NCBI RefSeq assembly: GCF_001557535.2
Contig: NZ_CP014307.1
Location: 868,001-932,000 of the forward strand
Direction of reading: 5' to 3'
Length of the DNA: 64,000 nucleotides
From: Burkholderia sp. PAMC 26561
Lineage (GTDB): Bacteria; Pseudomonadota; Gammaproteobacteria; Burkholderiales; Burkholderiaceae
Shown here: piece by piece, positions 16,549 to 25,359 of the stretch
Layout of the letters: each line of letters begins with the position of its first letter
Numbering within the stretch: position 1 is the first letter of the stretch
Position numbers and translations under genes: made by a program
The notes under the pieces: generated by a model
What the model saw: the letters and a program-made list of their open reading frames with translations, nothing else
What the model was told of the DNA's origin: nothing
The model's database searches: none

Positions 16549-17990
16549 ATCTTCTTCGAAAAGAACACTACATCGATGGTGTATGGCAGAGCAGCGCTGA
16601 GACCTATCCGGTCCTAAATCCCGCAACGGCAGACGTGATCGCAGATGTCTCGAAAGCGGGCGCGCGTGAAACGCAGCAAGCCATTCAGGCAGCGGAGGGC
16701 GCGTTCCCAGCCTGGCACGCGCTGACCGCAAAGGAACGCGGCGCTCGGGTGCGGCGCTGGGGCGAGCTGATGCTCGAGCATCGCAATGCCCTCGCCGAAT
16801 TGCTTACGCGAGAGCAAGGAAAGCCGCTCGCGGAAGCACAAGGGGAGGTCGCTTATGCAGCGAGTTTCCTCGAGTGGTTCGCTGAAGAGGCGAAGCGCAG
16901 TTATGGCGATGTCATTCCGAGCTCGAAGGCGGGATCGAAGATCATCGTCACGCGGGAACCGGTCGGCGTGGTGGCGGCCATCACGCCGTGGAACTTCCCC
17001 CTCGCAATGATCACGCGCAAAGCCGGACCTGCGCTGGCAGCGGGCTGTACGATGGTCCTCAAGCCGTCTGAGGAAACGCCGTTGAGCGCTTTGGCTCTGG
17101 CCGTACTCGCCGCAGAAGCAGGAATCCCGGCGGGCGTGTTCAATGTCATCTCGGGCGACGCTGTGGCAATCGGGGCGGCGTTGACTGCGTCTCCGGTCGT
17201 ACGCAAGCTGTCGTTCACCGGCTCGACGCGGGTCGGCAAACTTCTCGCAGCCCAATCCGCACACACGCTGAAGAAGCTTTCCCTGGAACTCGGCGGCAAC
17301 GCGCCATTTATCGTATTCAACGACGCAGATCTGGACGCCGCCGTGCAGGGCGCCATGGCATCGAAATTCCGTAATACCGGCCAGACGTGCGTGTGCGTGA
17401 ATCGCTTCTTTGTTCAGGCGGGAGTTTATGCCGAGTTCACGCGGCGTCTGACGCTTGCCGCCGGCAAGCTTCGCGTAGGCAACGCGCTCGAGCAAGAGGT
17501 CGATCAAGGCCCGCTTATCAACCATGCCGCGTTGAAAAAGGTCAATGATCACGTGCAGGACGCCGTGGCCAAAGGCGCAACTGTCATGACGGGCGGCCGT
17601 GCCCATTCATTGGGCGGCACGTTCTACGAACCAACCGTGCTGGCCCATGCGAACCAAAGCATGTCGATAGCGCAGGAAGAAACGTTCGGCCCGGTCGCCG
17701 CCTGCTTCCAGTTCGAAACAGAGGCTGAAGCAATCAAGCTTGCCAACGACACACCCTTCGGACTCGCCGCGTACTTCTATACCCGCGATCTGGGCCGAGC
17801 GTGGCGTGTCGCGGAAGCACTCGAGACGGGCATGGTTGGCATCAATGAGGCAATCATATCCACCGAAGTGGCGCCGTTCGGTGGCGTCAAGCAATCGGGT
17901 CTGGGCCGCGAAGGATCCAGATACGGCCTCGACGAATACATGGAACTCAAATACATGATGATCAGTGGCCTGATCGCGACCGAACGTTGA
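16545..17990 (+). CDS. gabD: NAD(P)-dependent succinate-semialdehyde-type dehydrogenase
   Basis: A 481-aa aldehyde dehydrogenase closest in pattern to GabD. It shows ITPWNFPLAMITRKAGPALAAG, the nucleotide loop FTGSTRVGK, the catalytic Glu in LELGGNAPFIV, the nucleophilic Cys in FRNTGQTCVCVNRF, and the terminal block PFGGVKQSGLGREGS. It converts semialdehydes (classically succinate semialdehyde) to acids. Linkage to the Fae-like and aldo/keto reductase genes suggests oxidation of an aldehyde produced in that pathway. The gene symbol is therefore tentative. Confidence 0.85.
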   Translation: MNLLRKEHYIDGVWQSSAETYPVLNPATADVIADVSKAGARETQQAIQAAEGAFPAWHALTAKERGARVRRWGELMLEHRNALAELLTREQGKPLAEAQGEVAYAASFLEWFAEEAKRSYGDVIPSSKAGSKIIVTREPVGVVAAITPWNFPLAMITRKAGPALAAGCTMVLKPSEETPLSALALAVLAAEAGIPAGVFNVISGDAVAIGAALTASPVVRKLSFTGSTRVGKLLAAQSAHTLKKLSLELGGNAPFIVFNDADLDAAVQGAMASKFRNTGQTCVCVNRFFVQAGVYAEFTRRLTLAAGKLRVGNALEQEVDQGPLINHAALKKVNDHVQDAVAKGATVMTGGRAHSLGGTFYEPTVLAHANQSMSIAQEETFGPVAACFQFETEAEAIKLANDTPFGLAAYFYTRDLGRAWRVAEALETGMVGINEAIISTEVAPFGGVKQSGLGREGSRYGLDEYMELKYMMISGLIATER

Positions 17991-18076
17991 TTGTCGCTAG
18001 TCGATTGTGACCGCGTTGTTGCTGTCGCATACAGCTGGCAGCCACGCGAGTAAGTGAAGAACAAACAGGAGACGCA

Positions 18077-19486
18077 GTGAGTCATCAGGACACCTCAAGT
18101 AGTGCCATCCCCAATGGTCCCGGACCACATGCAGGTATGGCGCCAATCCGCACACCCGACCATTCGGCCTCGAAGCCCATGCTGCTCGATGACATTCCGC
18201 TGAACCGCTTCCATGTGAAGATCGCGGGCCTGACTTTCGGCGCGCATTTCACCGAAGGTTACGCGTTGGGCACAGTGGGATACGCGCTGGCCTCGATGAA
18301 CCGGCAGATGCCGCTCGATTCGTTCTGGATGGGTGCAATCGGCAGCTCGGCGTTGATCGGCATTTTCCTTGGCAGCCTGATCTTCGGGCGCCTGTCTGAT
18401 CGGCTTGGCCGCCAGCGCATTTTTCTCACCAGTTTTGTCATCATTACCATTGCCGCATTCCTTCAGTTCTTCGCCACATCGCCGCTGGAATTGTTTGCGC
18501 TTCGGGTTTTGATCGGCTTCGGTATGGGCGGCGACTTCACGGTCGGTCACGCCATCCTGGCAGAATTTTCGCCTCGCAAGCATCGTGGTGCGCTTCTTGG
18601 ATCGTTCAGCGTTGTCTGGACAATCGGTTACGTGGTGGCGAACGTACTCGGCATGTCGTATGGAGAAGCCAGTCCGGATGCATGGCGCTGGCTGCTTGCA
18701 TCGGCGAGTCTTCCTGCATTCATCGTCCTGCTGCTGCGCATTGGCACGCCAGAGTCTCCGCGCTGGCTGCTCGGAAAGGGGCGGGTGAAGGAAGCGCACG
18801 ATGTGGTCCGCAAGCATTTCGGCCCCGACGTCATTCTCGACGCTGAACATAGCAGTCATGTCGGCGGTGGGAAGCATGGTTACGCACGGCTGTTTCAACC
18901 TGACCTGATTCGCAGGACATTGTTCAACTGCGGATTCTTTGTGTGTCTCGTCATTCCGTATTTCGCGATCTACACATTCTTGCCAGGCATCCTGAAAGTG
19001 ATCGGCCTGAGTGGTGGTTTCGGTGCGGACCTGTTGCTCAATGCTGTACTGGTCATAGGTGCGGTGCTCGGAATCTGGCTCACCATCAAGTTGCCCCGCC
19101 GGCACTTTTTGATTGGATCGTTTGCCGTGACCTGCGCCATGCTGGTGGCCATGAGCCTGCTGCCGTCATCTGCAACGCTTGCGATGATCGCTGCGTTTGC
19201 TGTTTTCACATTGACCATGTCGGCATTCAGCAATCTGGTCGGCGTGTTTCCGCCCGAATGCTTTCCAACCGAAGTACGCGCGTCAGGCGTTGGACTTGCC
19301 ATTGCGTGCAGCCGGCTTGGCTCGGCAATCGGTACGTTCTTGCTACCGGTCGGCATCGCGCAGATCGGGTTTCACTACACCATGATGATTCTCGCCGCTG
19401 TTCTGCTTGTTGGCATGATCGTATCGATCGCCTGGGCTCCTGAGACACGCAACCTGACTCTGCGTGCCGCGAGCGGATCGTCATGA
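18077..19486 (+). CDS. MFS transporter (sugar/aromatic-acid type)
   Basis: A 469-aa major facilitator with 12 predicted helices and a hydrophilic 50-residue N-terminus. Family signatures are FGRLSDRLGRQRIFL between TM2 and TM3, RVLIGFGMGGDFTVGHAILAEFSPRKHRG at TM4-5 and PESPRWLLGKGR after TM6. It starts at a GTG with an AGGAGAC ribosome site. The substrate is unknown. As the last gene of the 13-19.5 kb block it probably imports the compound processed by the aldo/keto reductase and dehydrogenase. A terminator follows at 19551. Confidence 0.9.
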   Translation: MSHQDTSSSAIPNGPGPHAGMAPIRTPDHSASKPMLLDDIPLNRFHVKIAGLTFGAHFTEGYALGTVGYALASMNRQMPLDSFWMGAIGSSALIGIFLGSLIFGRLSDRLGRQRIFLTSFVIITIAAFLQFFATSPLELFALRVLIGFGMGGDFTVGHAILAEFSPRKHRGALLGSFSVVWTIGYVVANVLGMSYGEASPDAWRWLLASASLPAFIVLLLRIGTPESPRWLLGKGRVKEAHDVVRKHFGPDVILDAEHSSHVGGGKHGYARLFQPDLIRRTLFNCGFFVCLVIPYFAIYTFLPGILKVIGLSGGFGADLLLNAVLVIGAVLGIWLTIKLPRRHFLIGSFAVTCAMLVAMSLLPSSATLAMIAAFAVFTLTMSAFSNLVGVFPPECFPTEVRASGVGLAIACSRLGSAIGTFLLPVGIAQIGFHYTMMILAAVLLVGMIVSIAWAPETRNLTLRAASGSS

Positions 19487-19527
19487 GCTCCAAGCGTGCT
19501 GCCGGATAGGTTGGCTTCGCGCAGCAG

Positions 19528-19545
19528 TTCCCGATAAACCTCACC
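19528..19545 (-). repeat. Dispersed iteron-like copy downstream of MFS gene
   Basis: On the minus strand this reads GGTGAGGTTTATCGGGAA with the usual AA lead-in; only the last base departs from the iteron consensus. It lies 42 bases after the MFS stop codon and just before the terminator, 10 kb from the array. Confidence 0.65.
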
Positions 19546-19550
19546 TTAAA

Positions 19551-19576
19551 AAAGGCGTCCGCTTGCGGACGCCTTT
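19551..19576 (+). terminator. Intrinsic terminator after MFS gene
   Basis: AAAGGCGTCCGC pairs perfectly with GCGGACGCCTTT across a two-base loop, with flanking A and T bases. It probably ends the 14.5-19.5 kb transcript. Confidence 0.75.
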
Positions 19577-19626
19577 CCGCATTTGAAAACGCGATCGCAT
19601 CAACCAAAAACCATCCTGATTTCGAT

Positions 19627-19653
19627 ATTAGGAATTCTTAGTTTCGTCCTAAT
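19627..19653. promoter_or_regulatory. Inverted heptamer upstream of fimbrial operon, possible response-regulator site
   Basis: ATTAGGA (19627-19633) and TCCTAAT (19647-19653) are exact inverted repeats spaced 20 bases (two helical turns) apart. They lie about 200 bases before the fimbrial subunit gene. The TAGGA/TCCTA half-site resembles those bound by NarL/LuxR-type regulators such as BvgA or RcsB; assignment is inference. Confidence 0.4.
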
Positions 19654-19852
19654 TCTTCGGAGAGTTCCGAGGGTAATCCGAGGCATCGCGCCTTAAGATT
19701 CATTCACTCGCAGACGAACCGGTTCATCGCCTCTCACCAGAATCCAGACGATGAAAAAGGCGGCTCGCACTGCGCGGACGGCACTACGGGACACGTAGTT
19801 CAAGCGCCGCAAGTGTTCGAAACCTCGTTAATTTCTCTATTGGAAAATCACC

Positions 19853-20413
19853 ATGAAATCATTCATCTCCACCATCGCTGCTGCTGCAACTATCGCGACC
19901 ATTGCTTTGGCTTCGACTGGCGCGAGCGCTGCTGACGGCACGATCACATTTACCGGTGCAGTGACTGACACAACATGCTCGATCGACGCAAAAGTATCTG
20001 GCGCTGCTGATAAAAATGTCACGCTGCCGACCGTAACAAACAGCACCCTGGCTTCGAAGGGCTCGACGGCCGGCACGACCTCCGCAACCGACCTGACGTT
20101 CTCATTGAGCGGTTGCTCGACAGAATCGAAGGCAGTCGCTCGTTTCGAAAATGGCCCGACGGTCGATCAAACCACGGGTTACCTGGCAAACCAAGCCCCC
20201 GCCGGTGCTGAAAATGTGCAGGTTCGCTTGCTGAACGCGTCGCACCTGCCCATCAATGTGGCGACGGGCGAGAACAACGACATGGCCGGCAACGGTGCGG
20301 CCATCGTTTCGGGCAACGCTGACCTCAAGTACTTCGCAGAGTACTACGCAACGGGTGCGGCAAAGGCTGGCCCGGTAAGCACGTCGGTTCAATACACCGT
20401 CGACTACCAATAA
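19853..20413 (+). CDS. Type 1-like fimbrial major subunit
   Basis: A 186-aa chaperone-usher pilin. Its signal peptide is cleaved after ASA (about residue 27). The typical N-terminal donor strand follows (DGTITFTGAVTDTTC). Two cysteines (TTCSID and SGCSTES) form the canonical disulfide. The C-terminal beta-zipper ends VQYTVDYQ with penultimate aromatics, recognised by the chaperone. It is the first gene of a subunit-chaperone-usher operon. A terminator-like hairpin after it would explain higher subunit than chaperone expression. Confidence 0.92.
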   Translation: MKSFISTIAAAATIATIALASTGASAADGTITFTGAVTDTTCSIDAKVSGAADKNVTLPTVTNSTLASKGSTAGTTSATDLTFSLSGCSTESKAVARFENGPTVDQTTGYLANQAPAGAENVQVRLLNASHLPINVATGENNDMAGNGAAIVSGNADLKYFAEYYATGAAKAGPVSTSVQYTVDYQ

Positions 20414-20422
20414 GGTGTACCA

Positions 20423-20457
20423 ACGGGCATCTGCAGGTGCAGGTGCCTGTTTTTTTT
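20423..20457 (+). terminator. Hairpin plus T-run after fimbrial subunit (attenuator)
   Basis: ACGGGCA and TGCCTGT pair (one G-T) around a CTGCAG-rich loop and are followed by eight T. Located between pilin and chaperone genes, it is likely partial termination that sets subunit excess. Confidence 0.6.
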
Positions 20458-20497
20458 CAAATTTTCGAGATACGTTTTTTACGGAGATGCATCAATC

Positions 20498-21241
20498 ATG
20501 AAGTCCCTCAGGCAAATTGCATATGGTTTGGGCTTGATCGCGGCCCTCGTTGCCGGAAGTGCGGGCGCAAGCGTGACAGTGGGCGGAACACGCGTGGTGT
20601 ATCCCCTTGAAAATCGTGAGATGACGGTCAAGCTGACCAATGATCGCAGCGAACCCTCGCTGGTTCAGGTCTGGATGGACAAAGGCAATGCCGCGGCGAA
20701 GCCGGGCGAGGCAAGCGCGCCCTTCGTGTTGACGCCGCCGATCTTTCGCATGGACGCCGGAAAATCCCAGACGCTACGAATGATGTACACGGGCGATGCA
20801 TTGCCGCAGGACCGCGAGTCGGTGTTCTGGCTCAACGTGCTCGACGTACCGCCGAAGACTGCCAAGGATTCCGATGTCAACACGCTTCAATTCGCGTTCC
20901 GGACTCGAATCAAGGTATTTGCGCGTCCGAAGGGTTTGCCCGGAACCGCCGATGAAGCACCGGCAAAAGTGACATGGAAACTCGTACCCGCCGTCGATAA
21001 CAAAGGGTATGAAGTGAAGGCGACCAATCCGACGGCCTATTACGTGTCGTTCAGCAATATCAATGTGGTCGGTAGCGGTCAGACCTTCAGCAACGACATA
21101 GGCGGCATGGTCGAGCCGCATGGAAGCGCGCAGTTCCCGATCAAGAACATGAAAACAGCGCCGGCCAACGCCCGTGTCAAATTTTCGACCATCAGCGATT
21201 TCGGCGGCGCCGTGTCGCTCGACGCACCTCTCGCGCCATAA
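20498..21241 (+). CDS. Periplasmic fimbrial chaperone (PapD/FimC family)
   Basis: A 247-aa protein with a signal peptide (cleaved near GSAGA/SVTVG) and two immunoglobulin-like domains. The A1/G1 donor-strand features are visible: GGTRVVYPLENREMTVKLTN, PPIFRMDAGKSQTLRMMYTG, and FWLNVLDVPPK, the signature used to recognise the family. FRTRIKVFARPKGL begins the inter-domain segment. It caps pilin grooves in the periplasm and delivers subunits to the usher encoded next at 21421. Confidence 0.92.
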   Translation: MKSLRQIAYGLGLIAALVAGSAGASVTVGGTRVVYPLENREMTVKLTNDRSEPSLVQVWMDKGNAAAKPGEASAPFVLTPPIFRMDAGKSQTLRMMYTGDALPQDRESVFWLNVLDVPPKTAKDSDVNTLQFAFRTRIKVFARPKGLPGTADEAPAKVTWKLVPAVDNKGYEVKATNPTAYYVSFSNINVVGSGQTFSNDIGGMVEPHGSAQFPIKNMKTAPANARVKFSTISDFGGAVSLDAPLAP

Positions 21242-21420
21242 GACGTCGCCTGATCGGGGCGGCCATCGCCCCGGGTAACTGAAGGCGTCGCGGGCAGCAA
21301 CTGGCCGACGCCTTCCTCAAAAAAACCTTTACGCATTTGCCGAACGGGCTGTCCGAACAGCCCGGTGGGTCAACTCGCGTCTGAACCGACTGAATAGACC
21401 GAATCAACGCAGGCCGAACC

Positions 21421-24099
21421 ATGAAACAAGCTGCTCAACATGCTTTCTCCCGTCAAAGCCAGGATGCGTTCCGGCTTCGTCTGAAGCCGATTGCCGCAAT
21501 CGCATTTTCAATGATGGCGTGCGCCGCGATTCCGCAAGCAATGGCTGATGCCTCGGGATTGGATCAAAGCAAAAGTGGCACGGTTGCTGAAGTGAGCTTC
21601 GATAACACCTACCTGCGCCAGGATGGTGGAACGCCGATCGATACCAGCCGGTTCACGCGCGGCAACGCGGTTTCACCAGGAACCTATTCGGTTGACCTGT
21701 ACGTGAACGGTGCGCGCCTGAGCCGCCAGGACATCCGCTTTGTTTCCAGAGGTGGCCCATTCAGCGCCAAGCCGTGTTTCACCCGTGCAATGTTGCAGCA
21801 CGCGGGCGTCGATATGGCCAAGGCGGATGCGGCCGGTGGCCGGAAGGCACCGGCAACGACCCCGGCAGCCGATACCGACACCTGCGAAGAGATTGGCACG
21901 CTGGTGCCCGGCGCGACGGTCGACTTCGACTTTACCCAGCAAACCCTCGAACTGAGCGTGCCGCAGGCATTCATGCGTAACGCGGCACGAGGTTACGTGC
22001 CGCCCGAACAATGGGACCAGGGCGTCAACGGCGGATTTGTGAGCTATAACGCCAACACATTCCGGACCGACGGCTCGGGCCCCGGCTCAACCCAAAGCTA
22101 TCTCGGCCTCAACGCCGGCGTGAATCTGGGCGCATGGCACCTTCGGCATCAATCGTCGATATCGTCGGGAACGGGGCAGCCCACACAGTTCGACAACATT
22201 GCGACCTACGCCCAACGCGATGTCGAAAAGCTCGGCGCGCAACTGACGCTCGGCGATGCCAGCACAAGCGGCGAGATCTTCGACAGCGTGTCGTTTCGCG
22301 GCGCACAACTCGCCACCGATGACCGCATGCTTCCCGATTCAATGCGCGGTTATGCGCCGGTTGTGCGCGGTGTCGCAGAATCGAATGCACGCGTGACGAT
22401 CCGCCAAAACGGCCAGGTGCTGGAAGAAACAAACGTTGCGCCCGGTCCCTTCGAGATCAATGATCTGTATTCGACCGGCTACGGCGGTGATCTGGTCGTG
22501 ACGGTGACCGAAGCCGATGGCCGCAGCAAGGAGTTCACCGTACCGTTCGCATCGGTGGCGCAATTGCTGCGTCCCGGCGTCACCCGTTTCAGCGCGACGG
22601 CAGGCCAGCTGCGTAACGATTCCATCGATACAAAACCCGTTTTCGGCCAGTTCACGCTTCAACATGGCCTGACGAACACAGTGACGGCTTACGGCGGTGT
22701 GGTTGCATCGAGCGGATATGGCGCGCTGAACTTCGGTGGTGCATTGAACACCGGCTTCGGCGCGTTTTCGATGGACGTCACCGGCGCCATGACCAGCGTG
22801 CCGCAATCCCAGTCGATGCACGGCGCGAGCTTGCGCGTGGGCTACAGCAAGTTTGTCGGGGCGACCAATACGAACGTGTCTGTCGCGGCTTACCGGTTCT
22901 CGACAGCAGGGTATCTGAACATGAACGATGCAGCGTCCATTCGCGATATCTCGGAGCATGGTGGCGATATCGATGCGATTTATAGACAGCGCAACCGCAT
23001 GCAGGTATCGATCAACCAGAAGCTGGGCGATCACGGCACGATGTTCGTTACCGGATCGTCGCAGAATTACTGGAATCGCGGCGGCACTGATACCTTGTTT
23101 CAGGCGGGCTACACCAACGCGTTCAAATACGGAACCTATAGCCTGACGGCCGGCCGCACGCGGACCATGGACGGAGAGTTATCGAACGAATTCTTGCTGA
23201 GCACGACGATCCCGCTCGGGCATACGGCGCACGCGCCGATGTTGACTACCAACGCCTCTTACAACTCGAACGGCGCCACGAACATGCAGGCAAATGTGAG
23301 TGGTTCGCTGGGCGCCACGAACCAGTTCTCCTACAACGGCTACGGCACGTACAACGTCGGCGGCAATTCTGCCAACAATGGCAACGCCGGTGTGAGCGCA
23401 ACCTATCGCGCGCCGTACGCTACGGTGAATGCATCCGCAAGCGGTGGCGGCGGCACGCGGCAGGTATCGGCGGGCGTGCAGGGATCGGTCGTGGCGCACC
23501 CGGGCGGAGTGACATTTTCGCAAACAGTAGGCGATACGTTCGGCATTGTGAATGCGCCTGCTGCTGCCGGCGCGACCGTGACGAACGCACCGGGAACGAC
23601 GGTCGATTCACGTGGATATGCAGTGATTCCGTACCTGTCGCCCTACAGCATGAACGTGATCGATATCGATCCGAAAGGCACGTCCACCGATGTCGAATTT
23701 AAATCGACATCCGCGCAGGTGGCGCCCCGTGCAGGCTCTATAGTGATGATGAAGTACGAGACGGTGAGTGGTCGGGCGGCGCTGATTCAAGCGCCGAAAC
23801 TAGGTGGTGGAACGTTACCATTTGGAGCGAGCGTGGAAAACGAACAAGGAAATATGGTGGGCGTAGTTGGTCAGGACAGCAGAGTTTTTGCGCGAGGTCT
23901 TGAAGATCAGGGCGCGCTTACGGTGAAGTGGGGCAGTGGCCCCGTCGAACAATGCCGGATCAGCTATACGTTGCCAAAAAAAGACCCAAAGGCATATAAC
24001 CCAGGGTATTTATCGGTGCAATCGCATTGTGTGCCCTGGGGTGAAATGCAGGCGAATGGCGTTACGGGAACAGGGGCGTCGGGAAGCGCCATGCGCTGA
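21421..24099 (+). CDS. Outer-membrane fimbrial usher (FimD/PapC family)
   Basis: An 892-aa usher. It has a long signal region, then an N-terminal periplasmic domain (AEVSFDNTYLRQDGG, about 55-190) and a 24-strand pore with plug (YLGLNAGVNLGAWHLRHQSS onward). The conserved plug segment is RGYAPVVRGVAESNARVTIRQNGQVL. C-terminal domains end about residue 880 (LPFGASVENEQGNMVGVVGQDSRVFARG). It secretes and assembles pilus subunits. No fourth gene follows: 86 bases later a convergent LysR gene ends. The locus therefore lacks the tip adhesin normally encoded after the usher. Confidence 0.93.
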   Translation: MKQAAQHAFSRQSQDAFRLRLKPIAAIAFSMMACAAIPQAMADASGLDQSKSGTVAEVSFDNTYLRQDGGTPIDTSRFTRGNAVSPGTYSVDLYVNGARLSRQDIRFVSRGGPFSAKPCFTRAMLQHAGVDMAKADAAGGRKAPATTPAADTDTCEEIGTLVPGATVDFDFTQQTLELSVPQAFMRNAARGYVPPEQWDQGVNGGFVSYNANTFRTDGSGPGSTQSYLGLNAGVNLGAWHLRHQSSISSGTGQPTQFDNIATYAQRDVEKLGAQLTLGDASTSGEIFDSVSFRGAQLATDDRMLPDSMRGYAPVVRGVAESNARVTIRQNGQVLEETNVAPGPFEINDLYSTGYGGDLVVTVTEADGRSKEFTVPFASVAQLLRPGVTRFSATAGQLRNDSIDTKPVFGQFTLQHGLTNTVTAYGGVVASSGYGALNFGGALNTGFGAFSMDVTGAMTSVPQSQSMHGASLRVGYSKFVGATNTNVSVAAYRFSTAGYLNMNDAASIRDISEHGGDIDAIYRQRNRMQVSINQKLGDHGTMFVTGSSQNYWNRGGTDTLFQAGYTNAFKYGTYSLTAGRTRTMDGELSNEFLLSTTIPLGHTAHAPMLTTNASYNSNGATNMQANVSGSLGATNQFSYNGYGTYNVGGNSANNGNAGVSATYRAPYATVNASASGGGGTRQVSAGVQGSVVAHPGGVTFSQTVGDTFGIVNAPAAAGATVTNAPGTTVDSRGYAVIPYLSPYSMNVIDIDPKGTSTDVEFKSTSAQVAPRAGSIVMMKYETVSGRAALIQAPKLGGGTLPFGASVENEQGNMVGVVGQDSRVFARGLEDQGALTVKWGSGPVEQCRISYTLPKKDPKAYNPGYLSVQSHCVPWGEMQANGVTGTGASGSAMR

Positions 24100-24184
24100 C
24101 ACGAAGCTGGCTTTTCAAGTGACTCAACGTTCCGGCCAGAAGCGCACGAGTGGTATCAGTGCAATCCGGCCGGTAACGAGGCGC

Positions 24185-25075
24185 TCATTTGATTCGTTCC
24201 GCTTCACTTGCCTCATAACGCAACCAGGCCGCGAACGAACTCACCGTTTCAGTTTCACGATGCGTTTCCGGCACATCGAGCCAATATCCAAACGGTCCGA
24301 CCATCTCCACGTCGGACATTCTCACGAGCGCGCCTTCGGTCAGCTCGTCATCAATCATGTTCAGGTCCACAACCGCGAGTCCGACACCACGCCGCGCCGC
24401 GTGAATCGCTTGTTGCAGATTCGAAAACTCGATGCCGTTATCCGCGTAGCGCGCGGGCATCCCCGCCTTGGCCAACCAGTTTGGCCATAATTTCAAACGC
24501 ACGTCTTCGTGCAGTACATGCAGCGCGGGCAATTCATCAAGCAGGCGCTCGACCGGTACGCCGGCCAATCCGGCTGCGCCTACCAGTGCGTGTCTTTCCA
24601 TCAGCAAAAGCTCCGAGCCGCCTTCAATGGTTGACTCGCGCGCGGGTTCGCGGCCGAACCGGACGCTGCAATGACATTCGCCGCTGTCCTGCGTCCGGAT
24701 CGATAAATCCACGTCTGGCAGTTGCTCCGCGAGCGCGCCCAGCCGCGAAGAAAACCATTGCGTTGCAAACGTGGGGGGCAACGACACAACGAGACGCCTG
24801 CGTTCCACAGCACCTGATAAATGCCGTGTTCCTCGCTCGATGACATCAAACGCTTCCGTCACTGAGGGCATCAATGTCACGCCTGCCGGCGTCAGCCGAA
24901 TCCCTTTGTGGTCGCGCTCGAAAAGCTTCACGCCCAACGATTCTTCCAGCAGCCGGATTTGCCGGCTTACAGCTCCTTGTGTGACGCACAGCGCTCGTGC
25001 TGCGCGGTTGAAACTCAAATGCCGCGCCGTCTCTTCAAAAAAACGTAGCGCAATTAACGATGGAAGGTGTCGCAT
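24185..25075 (-). CDS. LysR-family transcriptional regulator (GcvA-like)
   Basis: A 296-aa regulator with the N-terminal winged helix (FFEETARHLSFNRAARALCVTQGAVSRQIRLLEESLG split over helices, about 10-65) and a periplasmic-binding-like effector domain. The ATG at 25075 (MRHLPSL) is chosen because AGGA lies six bases upstream; an upstream in-frame start would add 17 unlikely residues. It is divergent from the PatZ-like gene and may control it. The effector domain carries an unusual ECHCSVRFGREP stretch, in line with the GcvA/AmpR subgroup. Confidence 0.88.
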   Translation of the reverse strand: MRHLPSLIALRFFEETARHLSFNRAARALCVTQGAVSRQIRLLEESLGVKLFERDHKGIRLTPAGVTLMPSVTEAFDVIERGTRHLSGAVERRRLVVSLPPTFATQWFSSRLGALAEQLPDVDLSIRTQDSGECHCSVRFGREPARESTIEGGSELLLMERHALVGAAGLAGVPVERLLDELPALHVLHEDVRLKLWPNWLAKAGMPARYADNGIEFSNLQQAIHAARRGVGLAVVDLNMIDDELTEGALVRMSDVEMVGPFGYWLDVPETHRETETVSSFAAWLRYEASEAERIK

Positions 25076-25359
25076 AGTGATTCCTGACTGCCAGTCTCCC
25101 CAGTTGTTCTTGTTGGCCAGGTACATGCGCCCCGTTGTTTGCGAGCGAGGGTCTTTGTCCCGCGTTCGATAAAATTACCTTGATTCCGGGACCGAAACAA
25201 TAGACCTTTCGGCCAACGTTGAAGCAGCAGGAATTCTCATAAGGGGCTATCAGCAAAGCTGCGAACCCGCGGATAAGACGCAGGGGACTAGGCCATTCGA
25301 CTAGTAGTTGGCGGGGCATGAATCGCCTATGCTGGATACATCCCGTTCCAGGAGGCTGC

